A stretch of 64,000 bases of DNA from the NCBI GenBank assembly GCA_963544575.1, contig CAUUFZ010000003.1, positions 124,001-188,000 of the forward strand, written 5' to 3'. The translations under genes were made by a program, and so were the position numbers. Shown here in pieces: positions 16,891 through 26,376 of this stretch (positions are counted from its first letter, which is position 1; every line of letters starts with the position of its first letter). Source of the stretch: Nanosyncoccus sp963544575 (GTDB lineage Bacteria > Patescibacteriota > Saccharimonadia > Saccharimonadales > Saccharimonadaceae). The notes beneath the pieces were generated by a model. It was given only the letters and a program-made list of their open reading frames with translations, ran no database searches and was not told the DNA's origin.

Positions 16891-17568
16891 ATGGTCACAA
16901 AAAACACTCGTATAGTTTTTTTATTATCCATTCTTTTTGTGTGCTTAATTGCCTGTTTATCAATACTATTGGCTTTTAGTAATTCAAATGAGTCACAAAA
17001 AAAGCCATCAAAACATAAAGCTATCACCAGTCTAGTGAATAGCTCTCAATCGCCTGACATTTCCCAAGACACACCTATTAATGAGCCTTCAAAACCAGCA
17101 GGTCAGCAGAGTACAAACGATATTATTCAAAAACAAGAGGCCTCATCTCCTACGACTAGCACCGATAAGTGCAACTCAATAGAACCATTATCTTATAACG
17201 ATAAAATGGATTGTGCAGAAAAGTTTAAACGCCAACAACTCGAGGAAGATGCAAAAGTAATAGCGGAAAATAATGCTAAGTATTGTGCAGGTTTTTTTGA
17301 TGGGAATCTAGCATCTTATCGAGCGCAGGCAGCCGAAGAAATACGGAGATATAATAACGAAGTCGAATCTTATGTTAATGGTAGATGTGGTACTGAAGCT
17401 AATCCTGTAGATAGCGGCGGATGTTACTCAAGAGAGATTAGTCGTAAAATTGCGATTAATCAATACTCAGAAGTACACCAAATGAAATTGAATACAATAA
17501 TACGAGCATACGAGGATTCTGTTCCTAGTTTTTGCGGTGACCCATACCAGAAGGGTGCTCTGTTTTAA
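16891..17568 (+). CDS. Membrane-anchored or secreted Cys-containing protein, probable moron
   Basis: It is the only well-supported phage gene on the plus strand and is placed convergently, overlapping the end of the 17565-20684 gene by 4 bp. The 225-residue product has an N-terminal hydrophobic helix (about 8-29), then a Ser/Thr/Pro/Gln-rich linker (30-90) and a compact extracellular domain with about seven cysteines (for example DKCNSIEPL, KYCAGFF, GRCGTE, GGCYSRE, SFCGD). A GGAG site lies 12 nt before the ATG. Independent orientation inside the late region is typical of morons, genes expressed from the prophage that alter the host surface or exclude other phages. The exact role is unknown. 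Confidence 0.75.
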   Translation: MVTKNTRIVFLLSILFVCLIACLSILLAFSNSNESQKKPSKHKAITSLVNSSQSPDISQDTPINEPSKPAGQQSTNDIIQKQEASSPTTSTDKCNSIEPLSYNDKMDCAEKFKRQQLEEDAKVIAENNAKYCAGFFDGNLASYRAQAAEEIRRYNNEVESYVNGRCGTEANPVDSGGCYSREISRKIAINQYSEVHQMKLNTIIRAYEDSVPSFCGDPYQKGALF

Positions 17569-20500
17569 GATTGTGGTTCAGCACTACCTTGCGCAAAGTT
17601 CTGAATAACTTGTCTTGCAGCTGCAAGTTTTCGTTTCTTAACCGCTTCACTCTCGCCCCACTGTGGGATATAAGCTCTACGGATTGATTCTCGCTCTTTT
17701 TCACTAATTTGTGCACCAGATTGTAAATAACCTAAGGCAGATTCAAGTGCCTCTGTTGAGCTTTTATATTCATTTCCGCCCAAATTCATAATACTGCCAA
17801 TAATCGGTACATCTGCTACTGCTGAGCCAATATTAGCTTGTTGCCCCTCTAGGTTATTAAGGAGATCCATAGCTACATTAGCTTTCTTCTGTGAATCGGT
17901 CAATTTGGTAGCTTTAGCTTGAGGATTAAGCATGGCCTGCTGGGTTTTATAAATATTCATCATGTCACCATACAGACTAGCTAACTTGGAATACGAGGAC
18001 ACATCTCCAGCGTTTAATGCAAGTTGCATCGCAGTACCTATATTAGTTAGCTGTCCAATAATTGGATTGCCCTCAGAATGATACTGATGTGGCGCATCAT
18101 TAACACTATCATTAATCATATTCTGAGAACTATAGTCGGTAGCATCATCCACGGTATTGGCCCGCATTGCATCCTGAACCTTATGACTATTGTCTATACC
18201 TACACTACGTCCAATCATATTTAATGCAGTCTGTGGGATTACTTCTCTACCAAGCAGTAAAGATGAAAGGTTGGCAATTTTATTGTCTGGGGTTTTTGGT
18301 TGTTTTGAAGTAGTGGCAGACAAGTTGGCAGGATTACTTTTAGCTTCTGCTTGATCGGCCATGTAATTATAGGCTTTTGCCCTTACGCGGTCCGCTATAT
18401 TAGAGCTTGCAATATCGCCTAACAATTTGCCAAGAACTGGAGTTTTTGAAATCATACCAGCGATTCTGCGGCCTTCATTGGCTGCGTCCCCGACACGCTG
18501 GCCATAAGTACCGTAATTCATATATTGGTTATCAATGATTTTACCCATATTAACGAATGGCGCAACCGTGTTTCTTAATTCGCCTACATCTCCTGACTTC
18601 ATAATTGTGTTGTCGACATAGCTCGCCCACTTCTCGTTCTTGGGTGCTAAATTCTTAAGCTCACTCGCTACTTCTGGCGTAAGCACTCCTTCAATATTTG
18701 CTCCGCCATATAGTCTATCTTTAAGAACTTCGGTGATGGAATCCAATACTTTAGCTTTATCACCTCGCTCTGGGGTAGTCATGCGATAATTATTGCCAGA
18801 CTTACCCTTCAAATCGGCCGAACGTTTCTCAAGCGCTTTAATAGTATCAAAAACATCTTCTGGTTGGTCTAATCCAGTAATTGAACCTTCTCGTCTTGAT
18901 GGTAATCGGTTAAGTTGAGCATCAATTGAGGCACGAACTGCCTTCTCGTCTGAAGTACCAGAGAGACCATTCAAGGCAATCTGTTCATCGATGATTTTAT
19001 TAATATCTGAACTAGTGTCGACTGGCTTAGCCGTAGATACTAGCTTTTGAGTAAGTTTGGTAACTTTACCATTCGCTCCAGTGATATTGTTGATAATATT
19101 TTCAACCTCAGCAGGCTTAACAAAACCAGCATCGGCTACTTTTTGCACATTCTCTAGTGCATTTGCAGAACGCGCCATTGGCTTGTCGATAGTTCCATAT
19201 TGGTCGAGTAGTGCCTGGGCGGCTTTTAGTCGTAATTGCCCAGCGGTAGAGGTTTTACTATTGATATTTTTGCTATTTTGTGATATCTTATCAGTGGCGG
19301 CACCCAACAAATCGGGTGCCTGACCCTTTTCTGGGCCCTCTACTGTATTTTCAAAATTGTTTAGTTTACGCTTATTCTGTGGTATTACACTCAGAATCTC
19401 ATTCTTACCGTTTTTTAGTCCTATTGGGGTCATTCCACTAGGGTTGTTTTTATTTATAAACGCTACCGAATTCGGATTTGATGAATTATTCGGCAATATT
19501 TCTTTCCCATCTCCAAACATGGCATTGTATGCGGTGTTTGCTAGGCTTTCCGGTGTATTCTTTTGAGGATTTTCAGCAAAACGTTTTTGTGCATGCTCGG
19601 CTGCATTATAGTTATCTAAGTATATATTTCCATCTTCATTAATGTTTTGTCGCCCAAGTGCATTCTGAATATTATTAGCAGTTGACACATCATCTGTTTT
19701 TAATCTTCCAACCCAATTTTTCCCCTCCTCGAAGTCACCAGTAAGCCCATTTTCAAACGTTGATTCCAGTCTTCTTTTAACTCCTGCATTAGGCGTTAAA
19801 TCTGTTTGTGGAATTGGCAATTTACCATCTACATATGCATTTCTTATTTTATCAACAGCGAGATCCTTAGCATTTCTTATGGCGCCCGTAACGCTACCAG
19901 AAATGCCACCTTGCAAAGCACCTGAACCAGCAGTAGACATTGCATTGCCAATAACATCACCAAGGCTGCCACCTTCGAGAGCAGTAGACATACCGCCGCC
20001 TATAGCCCCACCAGTAGCTCCCGAGATAGCCCCACGTATAAAGTTATTCTTGCCGGCGTTTAGGACTTTCTGGCCAACCACACCTAACTGGTCGGTTGCT
20101 TGTTTTTCGGCTAGATTACCCATTTTTTTACCAACAAAGTCATTCATCTTAGAGGTCGCAGCACCAGCAACTGCACCAGTAGCTGCACTTTTAAGAGCAT
20201 TGCCAAGATCAGCGTCATTGCCTTTTTCTTTATATTCGTTAGCGAGCCCTGAGACGGCTCCTTGAGCGACATTAGCTACGAGACTACCTCCGCCTGGGAT
20301 GAAATTAGTCAAAGTTGTCGCTGCATCTAATGCTTCACCTGCCGCTTTACCATAGTTAATCTGACCCTTAGAGTCTGCGCCATATAACCAACGCTTAAAA
20401 GCGTCAGTATTCTTACCTTCGTTATAGCCTTTCCTAGTCTCTTCTCCACCCATTAAGTCCATAGCGGAAGTTACACCAGTTCCGAGCATGCCAATCGTGC

Positions 20501-20684
20501 TCTTGCCTACATTGACGGCTGAGTCGGTGATACCCTTACCTAAACCTATAAGACCCGATAAAAGTTCCCCCAGCCCCACTTCATTTGTTTTATTCTTTAA
20601 ATTACCACCATTAGTGACTGGTTTTTGTCGAATATAGTCATTATCTTCAACATAGCCAGCGCGTACTCCACCAAAAACAGACAT
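17565..20684 (-). CDS. Large internal virion protein, 1039 aa
   Basis: The N-terminal 300 residues are rich in Gly and Ala with many small hydrophobic stretches (GTGVTSAMDLMGG, AVAGAATSKMNDFVG, GAISGATGGAIGGGMS), such as occur in ejected or membrane-penetrating phage proteins. The middle is Asn/Lys-rich, and the C-terminal part (about 560-1039) is mostly helical. It lies directly downstream of a Gln-rich coiled-coil protein (overlap 1 nt) and before the fibre operon, as internal core or ejection proteins do in short-tailed phages. It could instead be a tape-measure-like protein, but there are no tail-tube genes around it. Confidence 0.65.
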   Translation of the reverse strand: MSVFGGVRAGYVEDNDYIRQKPVTNGGNLKNKTNEVGLGELLSGLIGLGKGITDSAVNVGKSTIGMLGTGVTSAMDLMGGEETRKGYNEGKNTDAFKRWLYGADSKGQINYGKAAGEALDAATTLTNFIPGGGSLVANVAQGAVSGLANEYKEKGNDADLGNALKSAATGAVAGAATSKMNDFVGKKMGNLAEKQATDQLGVVGQKVLNAGKNNFIRGAISGATGGAIGGGMSTALEGGSLGDVIGNAMSTAGSGALQGGISGSVTGAIRNAKDLAVDKIRNAYVDGKLPIPQTDLTPNAGVKRRLESTFENGLTGDFEEGKNWVGRLKTDDVSTANNIQNALGRQNINEDGNIYLDNYNAAEHAQKRFAENPQKNTPESLANTAYNAMFGDGKEILPNNSSNPNSVAFINKNNPSGMTPIGLKNGKNEILSVIPQNKRKLNNFENTVEGPEKGQAPDLLGAATDKISQNSKNINSKTSTAGQLRLKAAQALLDQYGTIDKPMARSANALENVQKVADAGFVKPAEVENIINNITGANGKVTKLTQKLVSTAKPVDTSSDINKIIDEQIALNGLSGTSDEKAVRASIDAQLNRLPSRREGSITGLDQPEDVFDTIKALEKRSADLKGKSGNNYRMTTPERGDKAKVLDSITEVLKDRLYGGANIEGVLTPEVASELKNLAPKNEKWASYVDNTIMKSGDVGELRNTVAPFVNMGKIIDNQYMNYGTYGQRVGDAANEGRRIAGMISKTPVLGKLLGDIASSNIADRVRAKAYNYMADQAEAKSNPANLSATTSKQPKTPDNKIANLSSLLLGREVIPQTALNMIGRSVGIDNSHKVQDAMRANTVDDATDYSSQNMINDSVNDAPHQYHSEGNPIIGQLTNIGTAMQLALNAGDVSSYSKLASLYGDMMNIYKTQQAMLNPQAKATKLTDSQKKANVAMDLLNNLEGQQANIGSAVADVPIIGSIMNLGGNEYKSSTEALESALGYLQSGAQISEKERESIRRAYIPQWGESEAVKKRKLAAARQVIQNFAQGSAEPQS

Positions 20685-21436
20685 TATTTACCTCCTAGTA
20701 AACTTTGATAGTGACGATATGTTGACCCGTCCATAATTAGCCTACGGGTATTACTATTCCCAAATCGCCATCTATTAATCATATTATTCAAATAGGCTTC
20801 TTTCTCGCTTTGGCTTGTTCCTTCAGCCCATTCTGGGTTATTGATTGCTGCATTAGATTTTAGATAGTCTAAAAACGAATTTTGTGCTGGTGCTGCTGCT
20901 TTTTGTTTTTGCGCTGCGGCTAAATACTGATTGTAGTTATTCTGAGCAGCAATCTGTGATCTCTGTAGGGCTAATCTTTGTTGCTCAAGTGAATGTTGCC
21001 TCTCTCGTTCCACTGCATCATCGTATCGGCTTATTCCATATCTTGAGGCTTCAGAAGCTAGATTAGCTAGTTGGCTCTCTAAGCTCATCTTATTTTGAGC
21101 GATTCGAGAGGATAGATCGCCGCGGCTTTTATCAAAGTTTGTCTGGAGTTGAGATTGGGCTGGCGCGAAAGTCTGTGCATAATATTTACGATTAGCAATG
21201 TTTGCTTGCCCACCAAAACTACCGCCATTACCGGCAGCAGCTAGAGACGCTGCTTCAGCTGCAGTGTCTCGATTTCGCTCTAATGTTTGTTGGTCCAGTT
21301 TGTACTGATTCTGCAGAGATTGTAGCCCCTGGGATTCTTGGCCTGCTAATGCGTTAATTTGATTCTGAATAGCTTGCCTTGCGGGCTCATAGCTCCTAGT
21401 GACCTCAGCCTGGTATTCTGCTAAAGATTTTACCAT
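20684..21436 (-). CDS. Gln/Ala-rich coiled-coil virion protein, 250 aa
   Basis: The protein is almost entirely helical with long Gln/Ala/Asn-rich heptad-like stretches (RSQIAAQNNYNQYLAAAQ), broken by a Gly-rich turn (AAAGNGGSFGGQANIAN). It is the first gene of an operon with the 1039-aa protein, read from the conserved phage promoter at 21452-21476. Composition and position fit an internal virion (ejection) protein. No enzyme motif is visible. Confidence 0.65.
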   Translation of the reverse strand: MVKSLAEYQAEVTRSYEPARQAIQNQINALAGQESQGLQSLQNQYKLDQQTLERNRDTAAEAASLAAAGNGGSFGGQANIANRKYYAQTFAPAQSQLQTNFDKSRGDLSSRIAQNKMSLESQLANLASEASRYGISRYDDAVERERQHSLEQQRLALQRSQIAAQNNYNQYLAAAQKQKAAAPAQNSFLDYLKSNAAINNPEWAEGTSQSEKEAYLNNMINRWRFGNSNTRRLIMDGSTYRHYQSLLGGK

Positions 21437-21451
21437 GTGAAAATTTTACTA

Positions 21452-21476
21452 TCACATCGCCATTATTTTTATTATA
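21452..21476 (-). promoter_or_regulatory. Conserved phage late promoter, copy 2
   Basis: TATAAT (21471-21476 on the minus strand), exactly 7 nt, then ATGGCGATGTGA (21463-21452). The coding ATG of the 20684-21436 gene lies 27 nt from the box start. No obvious -35 box. Confidence 0.8.
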
Positions 21477-21481
21477 TCATA

Positions 21482-21868
21482 TTACGGCAGATAGAATCCT
21501 GAGATACTAAACGTAAACGACTCAGTGTGTGTGGTGCTGTCTCCGCCAGATAATTGAATACACTGTACGGTTAGCCGGATAGTGTTGGCGTTAATTGACT
21601 TTATAAATGCACTATAGACTGCGTCGGTATAGATTACCTGAACAGGTCCCGGCATTATCATGTCTAATGAATGTGATTTTATATTAATTCGCTGAATTGT
21701 ATTCGCATTTGGCACTACTATGTCTATGTAGTCCTCTCGCCATTTTTCGCGGCTTACCGGCATATTCATATGACTAGTTACTGTATGATTAATTTGAAAG
21801 GCCTGTGCAAGAGCCGGAAAATCCGAGTTTATTATGAAATTAGACAGTTTAACCATTTTGGTCCCCAT
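21482..21868 (-). CDS. Virion protein with one FxxNSDFP domain, 128 aa
   Basis: The protein begins with NFIINSDFPALAQ and continues as a small beta-rich domain. The same opening motif occurs twice in the upstream gene (21849-22526), so the two genes encode three copies of one module. The start overlaps the upstream gene by 20 nt. Probably a minor tail or adsorption-apparatus protein. No catalytic residues are evident. Confidence 0.65.
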   Translation of the reverse strand: MGTKMVKLSNFIINSDFPALAQAFQINHTVTSHMNMPVSREKWREDYIDIVVPNANTIQRINIKSHSLDMIMPGPVQVIYTDAVYSAFIKSINANTIRLTVQCIQLSGGDSTTHTESFTFSISGFYLP

Positions 21869-22526
21869 ATATACGAAAATGAATTTTTTTAATATCTTGG
21901 TTCTCCCCGTCGGTACGTATTACTATTTTTTCATCAGTGATTTTGATATAAACAACTCTACTTCCAAGGCTCGAATAATTAACTCCGTTTGGATCATAAG
22001 TATTAATAAATTTTTTTATTTCACCCTCACTATTTTCTTGCCATACTTCGACTTCTGGAATGTATCCAAGGTTGTGTTCATATAATATATTTTCGCCGCT
22101 ATTCCACTTAACCTCATACACTCCCGATTTAACTAATTTTGAATAATTAAAATCGGTGTTAAAGTTAAAATTAGAGTAGCGCGTTGATGGAGCTACCACA
22201 CCTACATCTTTATCGCTTGGAAGCAGTCCAAAAAGTCTAACCTTAGCAGGTTTGCTACTTCTAAAATAATTTATAAGCGTTATATCTTTACTAGTTGCCT
22301 TCACCTGGATACTGCCGGTAGATTCTCCAGAAATTACAGGAGTATCTATTGGCATAGAAGACCTCCAATCATCTGTTGAAAAGATACCTAGAAGAAGAGG
22401 AGTAAAATTTAAGTTATGCGCAATTTTCACCCCCATGAATGAGAACGGCACCTCAATTTCTCGTATATAGATTACGTGGTCTATCGGAAAATCTGAATTA
22501 AAGATAAATCTACGCGGGTCATTCAT
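21849..22526 (-). CDS. Virion protein with two FxxNSDFP domains, 225 aa
   Basis: Two similar beta-rich modules can be seen: residues about 6-110 start with RFIFNSDFPIDHV, and about 120-222 start with NFNFNTDFNYSKLVKSG. I know the NSDFPIDKI-type pattern from minor structural proteins of other phages. The gene overlaps both neighbours (4 nt with 22523, 20 nt with 21868), so it is tightly coupled in the connector operon read from 25454. Confidence 0.65.
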   Translation of the reverse strand: MNDPRRFIFNSDFPIDHVIYIREIEVPFSFMGVKIAHNLNFTPLLLGIFSTDDWRSSMPIDTPVISGESTGSIQVKATSKDITLINYFRSSKPAKVRLFGLLPSDKDVGVVAPSTRYSNFNFNTDFNYSKLVKSGVYEVKWNSGENILYEHNLGYIPEVEVWQENSEGEIKKFINTYDPNGVNYSSLGSRVVYIKITDEKIVIRTDGENQDIKKIHFRIYGDQNG

Positions 22527-22813
22527 TTGTTTAGCTCATCCATAACATCTATATTTTCTTTTGTTATCCATAAGCCAATATGACCATCTTTCGGGTGCTG
22601 GCCCAACAATATCCTCTGTTTGCCGCCAATATCACTTAGGGCGATGCCGTATTTTTTGTTCGGTAACCGCCCCATCACAACAGCATTTCCACCTGCCTGT
22701 TTATATTTTTTTGTCGTCGCTTCGGCATCCAGGGCCATTAAATCTCGATTAATAAGCTGTAATGCCTGTTGCAGGTTAGCTTTTGAGGGTATTGGAGTAA
22801 ATCTATTAGCCAT
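22523..22813 (-). CDS. Small phage structural protein, 96 aa
   Basis: The N-terminal half is a helix (NLQQALQLINRDLMALDAEATTKKYKQ), and the C-terminal half has a compact beta pattern (GNAVVMGRLPNKKYGIALSD, GKQRILLGQHPKDGHIGLWI). Proteins of this shape are found next to nozzle proteins in short-tailed phages. Overlaps at both ends show tight coupling. The role is inferred from context. Confidence 0.6.
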   Translation of the reverse strand: MANRFTPIPSKANLQQALQLINRDLMALDAEATTKKYKQAGGNAVVMGRLPNKKYGIALSDIGGKQRILLGQHPKDGHIGLWITKENIDVMDELNK

Positions 22814-24768
22814 TATCGAATCCTCTGTGTCTGCACGGTTAATGTATGTGATTTAAAATTAACTGGCTCGAATGCAGCATGATGCTGATACCTAATCTGG
22901 CACCGCTTAAATTCACCATGTACTTTAGGTATAGTCGTTAATTTAGTCTCAACTATTCCAGTATATTCTCTGGTATTATCCCAGACATAATCCATTTTTA
23001 AATTTGCTTTATTTTTAAGGTTGACTGAAAAAGCATATTTGACATCGTCTGAATAATCTAAAGCATAGCCACACTCCACGGTGTACGGTTTTTGTGATGT
23101 TGCGAATTCCGGCCTCCATTTAGTAATTCGATGAAGTTGACTAGGCGATCCAAAATGCTGATATCCTGTATTAATATCAAAATCAATCGCTCCACCAAGA
23201 TCGTTATAATCGTTAGTTAAGTCTTCTGCAAGCATCAACATTCCAATCTTAGAATGTCCGCAAATAAACCTATTCGAAGTATTTCTTCGCCCAGAAGTAG
23301 ATGCCACATAAGTATTGGTATCAAAACTCTCCCATAGTCTCAAGTTCAGGTTATAAACTAGACAGCTGTCGTTCTCCCCTCCCTTATTGCTTGGATAAAA
23401 AACATACAGACGGTTATTGTAGATATCTACCACAATCTTCTCCTTATCTGCAATAGAATCGTAAACATTCTGGATAGAGGATTCCGTCAGAGACGACTCA
23501 CTAGCACCATCAAAGATAAAAATACCTTTATCATTAGCGAAATAGGCGTAGTTTGAATCACAAACCACTGACTCCTGGCTAAATGTACCACCCTGAGCGT
23601 TAGATTCTTGCTGCGTCCAAGTGTCTGCAGTTTGACTGAACATCTGATACTTGTGATTTCTTGTCTGAATATAAATAACACCACCAAGCTTAAACATAGC
23701 TGTGAGTGGGTCTCCTGTTTGAATCGCCGGGAAGTTCTGATAAAAATCACGGTCAAACTTATCATACGAATTAATTGGTTTAGATTTTAAGAACGTGCCA
23801 TATGGATAAGACCAAATTGCCTTGGTATCTACCTCCGCGTCAAAATAGATAAGATTGTCTTCTTGCCCATCCATAATGTTTGACAACTTGGCTTTAAGGT
23901 CAGTGTCTGTTTGTGCATCAATGGTTTGGATTGTAGTATTAGACCAATCTGCTGGGTCTAGCAGATTTAATGATTCTTTACCATCCACATACCTAATTTT
24001 ATTCAAGTTCTGGTTAAATCTGATATTCTTAGTACCCACTGGGAGGTCTCTGATTTTGACCACACTACCATCTACTGTCATTCTGTAGAGTTCAGACTTA
24101 TTTTTCGTGATGAATGGGAACAGAATCGTTTTATCGCCATTAATATTTGCTTCAAAAACATTTGGAATATAACCTGCCTCTGCGGTATAAAGTTGGTATA
24201 TAACATCGTTACCTAAAACCGCGAGCTTAAAGCCTCTATCTTCATTATGTTGGAGCCCGATTTTCACGGTAATATTCTCGTTCTGCTTAATTTCTGGAGC
24301 ATCTATAAAAACAAACTCTACTTCTTGCTCCGATATACTAGTTTTAATATTCACGCATGATTTAGCTATTAAATTATCTTCGTTATTATAGATTTTAGCT
24401 TCAAAAATACCGTAATTATCATCAGTAATTAACATTTTAACCTTAAGCGAGTAAATAATGCCATTCCTAATGGATACAATACTAAATTGCTTCTTATTTG
24501 CATCAAAAGAGTACCCTGAACTCCTATAATTCTCCTGCAAGACACTCTTCCCGATTGGTTCGCAGAGCTTTGTGAAGCCTCTTCTGGTCTTATATTCGCC
24601 AATCCTCTCAAAACGAGCATTTTGCGCGAGATATAGCTCTTCTGAAGTCATTGTGTCATTCGGCTTATACGTTTTTATTCCCTTCGAGAAATTTGTTGTG
24701 ATTGGAGAGCTTTTCCCGGTTGAAATACTTGGAATAACTCCCGCCCTATTAAAACGCGAAGTAGACAT
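22813..24768 (-). CDS. Tail tubular/nozzle protein, gp12-like, 651 aa
   Basis: The N-terminal part (NARFERIGEYKTRRGFTKL) and the centre resemble nozzle or stabilisation proteins of short-tailed phages, which close the portal vertex. The centre has repeated beta-propeller-like blades: LIYFDAEVDTKAIWSY, MFKLGGVIYIQTRNHKYQMFS, YAYFANDKGIFIFDG and RLYVFYPSN. A GGAG site lies 8 nt before the ATG. It follows the 220-aa adaptor by 2 nt. This gene is the main argument that the particle is podovirus-like. Confidence 0.75.
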   Translation of the reverse strand: MSTSRFNRAGVIPSISTGKSSPITTNFSKGIKTYKPNDTMTSEELYLAQNARFERIGEYKTRRGFTKLCEPIGKSVLQENYRSSGYSFDANKKQFSIVSIRNGIIYSLKVKMLITDDNYGIFEAKIYNNEDNLIAKSCVNIKTSISEQEVEFVFIDAPEIKQNENITVKIGLQHNEDRGFKLAVLGNDVIYQLYTAEAGYIPNVFEANINGDKTILFPFITKNKSELYRMTVDGSVVKIRDLPVGTKNIRFNQNLNKIRYVDGKESLNLLDPADWSNTTIQTIDAQTDTDLKAKLSNIMDGQEDNLIYFDAEVDTKAIWSYPYGTFLKSKPINSYDKFDRDFYQNFPAIQTGDPLTAMFKLGGVIYIQTRNHKYQMFSQTADTWTQQESNAQGGTFSQESVVCDSNYAYFANDKGIFIFDGASESSLTESSIQNVYDSIADKEKIVVDIYNNRLYVFYPSNKGGENDSCLVYNLNLRLWESFDTNTYVASTSGRRNTSNRFICGHSKIGMLMLAEDLTNDYNDLGGAIDFDINTGYQHFGSPSQLHRITKWRPEFATSQKPYTVECGYALDYSDDVKYAFSVNLKNKANLKMDYVWDNTREYTGIVETKLTTIPKVHGEFKRCQIRYQHHAAFEPVNFKSHTLTVQTQRIR

Positions 24769-24770
24769 TT

Positions 24771-25433
24771 TTAATCTCCATATTTTAGGTTAAGTGGTAA
24801 TTTTGTACGATTTTTTAATTTCATTTGCCTCATTCCATATCGTGTTTTTAGGTTAGTGATAATAACTTCTGCTTTATTTTCATAAATTTGAGCGTAATCA
24901 AAATTGTCACGTAGTCTCTCCGCTCTCGATAACGCTAAGTAGATTATCGCTTCGCTATATTCATAAGGCAGGATTGGCTCATCGTCATCTTCAACCATCT
25001 CCGTAGGTTTCGCTAGATAGAGATGTTGGATAGTGAGACTATCATTCCAGCAATTACGACTTTCTGAATTATCAGTAAGTTTATATAAAACCTTATTACC
25101 GAAGGTTGTATATTTGTTTAATGATTTAAGATTAAAGAAGTCTTTGTAAGGTATATAATCTAGTTGTTTTTTATTGCCATCTTTATTTACTGCAAAGATC
25201 ATAAATGTTGATTGATAATCCCTAGGCAAATCAAGTTCCGTTTCTGATGGAGAGACATCAATCTCGTCAATTTTTTCTAAAAATGTATGTTTTTCCTCGC
25301 CCAATATCTCAAATTGAGCATCATTAATGAACTCCTTGATAATATCATCGGAGAATTCTTCGTCATTGAGTCTAGTTTTAACTCTTCGTATTAGATTGCC
25401 AAATGTGTAGTTGTCCAAAATTGAACCTGTCAC
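24771..25433 (-). CDS. Head-tail connector/adaptor protein, 220 aa
   Basis: The protein begins with the typical adaptor pattern TFGNLIRRVKTRLNDEEFSDDIIKEFIND, a helical bundle seen in head-to-tail adaptors (gp4/gp11-like) of short-tailed phages. It ends with a helix of the type YSEAIIYLALSRAERLRDNF. The start is GTG at 25433, inside the conserved box ATGGCGATGTGA, so the ribosome would start only 9 nt from the RNA 5' end. The next in-frame ATG is about 78 codons later and would remove the domain. Confidence 0.75.
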   Translation of the reverse strand: MTGSILDNYTFGNLIRRVKTRLNDEEFSDDIIKEFINDAQFEILGEEKHTFLEKIDEIDVSPSETELDLPRDYQSTFMIFAVNKDGNKKQLDYIPYKDFFNLKSLNKYTTFGNKVLYKLTDNSESRNCWNDSLTIQHLYLAKPTEMVEDDDEPILPYEYSEAIIYLALSRAERLRDNFDYAQIYENKAEVIITNLKTRYGMRQMKLKNRTKLPLNLKYGD

Positions 25434-25454
25434 ATCGCCATTACTTTTAGTATA
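25430..25454 (-). promoter_or_regulatory. Conserved phage late promoter, copy 3
   Basis: TATACT (25449-25454 on the minus strand), exactly 7 nt, then ATGGCGATGTGA (25441-25430). It follows the capsid terminator directly. The GTG start of the adaptor gene lies within the box. Confidence 0.8.
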
Positions 25455-25460
25455 ACACAG

Positions 25461-25492
25461 AAAAAGACACCCCCTAGATGGAGTGTCTTTTA
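25461..25492 (-). terminator. Terminator after the major capsid gene
   Basis: Stem AAAAGACAC with GTGTCTTTTT and a loop of about 12 nt, with a T run on the minus strand. It separates the capsid operon from the adaptor operon, whose promoter starts 7 nt further on. Confidence 0.88.
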
Positions 25493-25523
25493 ATTTTTCT
25501 GGTTTTTGTAACCTTACTGCCTA

Positions 25524-26351
25524 TCAAGCATAAACAACTGATGCAACTGCGTTCTTTTTGCCATTTAAGACGAAAGTGTCATAAATAAAACGACCAGTAA
25601 GGACGGTACCATCAACCAATTCAGAATCAGTAATGATGCGAGTCTTTACAATTTGCTTAGCACCTAGAACAGCATCTTTATGCCACATGACAGCGTAGGT
25701 CTTGGTTGGCATGTAAGAAGTAGGAACTTTTACAACAGGAATACCATCAAGCTCTCCTACAAAGCCACGGCCAATAAGCTTACTTGCGTATTCAGAACCA
25801 TTGGTGGTGGTGACGATATTCTCTTTAATCATTGTGTAGAATTTTGGCGTTACGTACAATACGCGACCAGAGACTGGTGCCTGAGCTTCGTCGAGAAATT
25901 CGCCCATCTTAAGCGTGTCAAGATATGCCTTACCAGCTGTTGCGGTGATTTTTTGATTAACGGCATTTGCGCCATTGACTGCGACAGCAATGCGATTCTT
26001 ATCGATTTCTGGGGCAACTTGCTCTTGCAACTGAGCTTTCATGATAACTCCAGCACGCTTAGCCATAACTTGCTGCTTAGCGTTACCGTCATCGATTGTG
26101 AGCTTGAAGGTGCGGTCTTTTGTTAAGGTGTACGGAGTAACCACATCTTGAAGTTCGTTGTTGCCACCATAGCGATCGCCAGTAGCGGTGCGGTCGTAAT
26201 CTTTAAGAGGTACAGTCGTTGCTGTATAGACATTAATAGTTTTGACACCATCAAAAGAGTAATCTTTATTAACGAAGTCATCGGTATAGGAACCGTGAGA
26301 AAAAGCTTGATCAAGCTTATCTGAATATTTTTGGGCTAAATTAACAGCCAT
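25524..26351 (-). CDS. Major capsid protein, HK97 fold (inferred), 275 aa
   Basis: The protein forms the phage head shell. The order fits major capsid proteins of the HK97-fold type: a short N-arm, E-loop-like region around DRYGGNNELQDVVTPYTLTKDRTFKLTIDDG, the spine helix (MKAQLQEQVAPEIDKNRIAVAV), LYVTPKFYTMIKENI and a P-domain with GFVGELDGIPVVKVPTSYMP, ending in strands (FVLNGKKNAVASVVYA). The gene directly follows the scaffold gene, has an AAAGGA ribosome site and is followed by a strong terminator, as expected for a highly expressed gene. Fold assignment is by pattern only. Confidence 0.88.
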   Translation of the reverse strand: MAVNLAQKYSDKLDQAFSHGSYTDDFVNKDYSFDGVKTINVYTATTVPLKDYDRTATGDRYGGNNELQDVVTPYTLTKDRTFKLTIDDGNAKQQVMAKRAGVIMKAQLQEQVAPEIDKNRIAVAVNGANAVNQKITATAGKAYLDTLKMGEFLDEAQAPVSGRVLYVTPKFYTMIKENIVTTTNGSEYASKLIGRGFVGELDGIPVVKVPTSYMPTKTYAVMWHKDAVLGAKQIVKTRIITDSELVDGTVLTGRFIYDTFVLNGKKNAVASVVYA

Positions 26352-26376
26352 TTTTGAATCCTTTCTAATTTATTAA

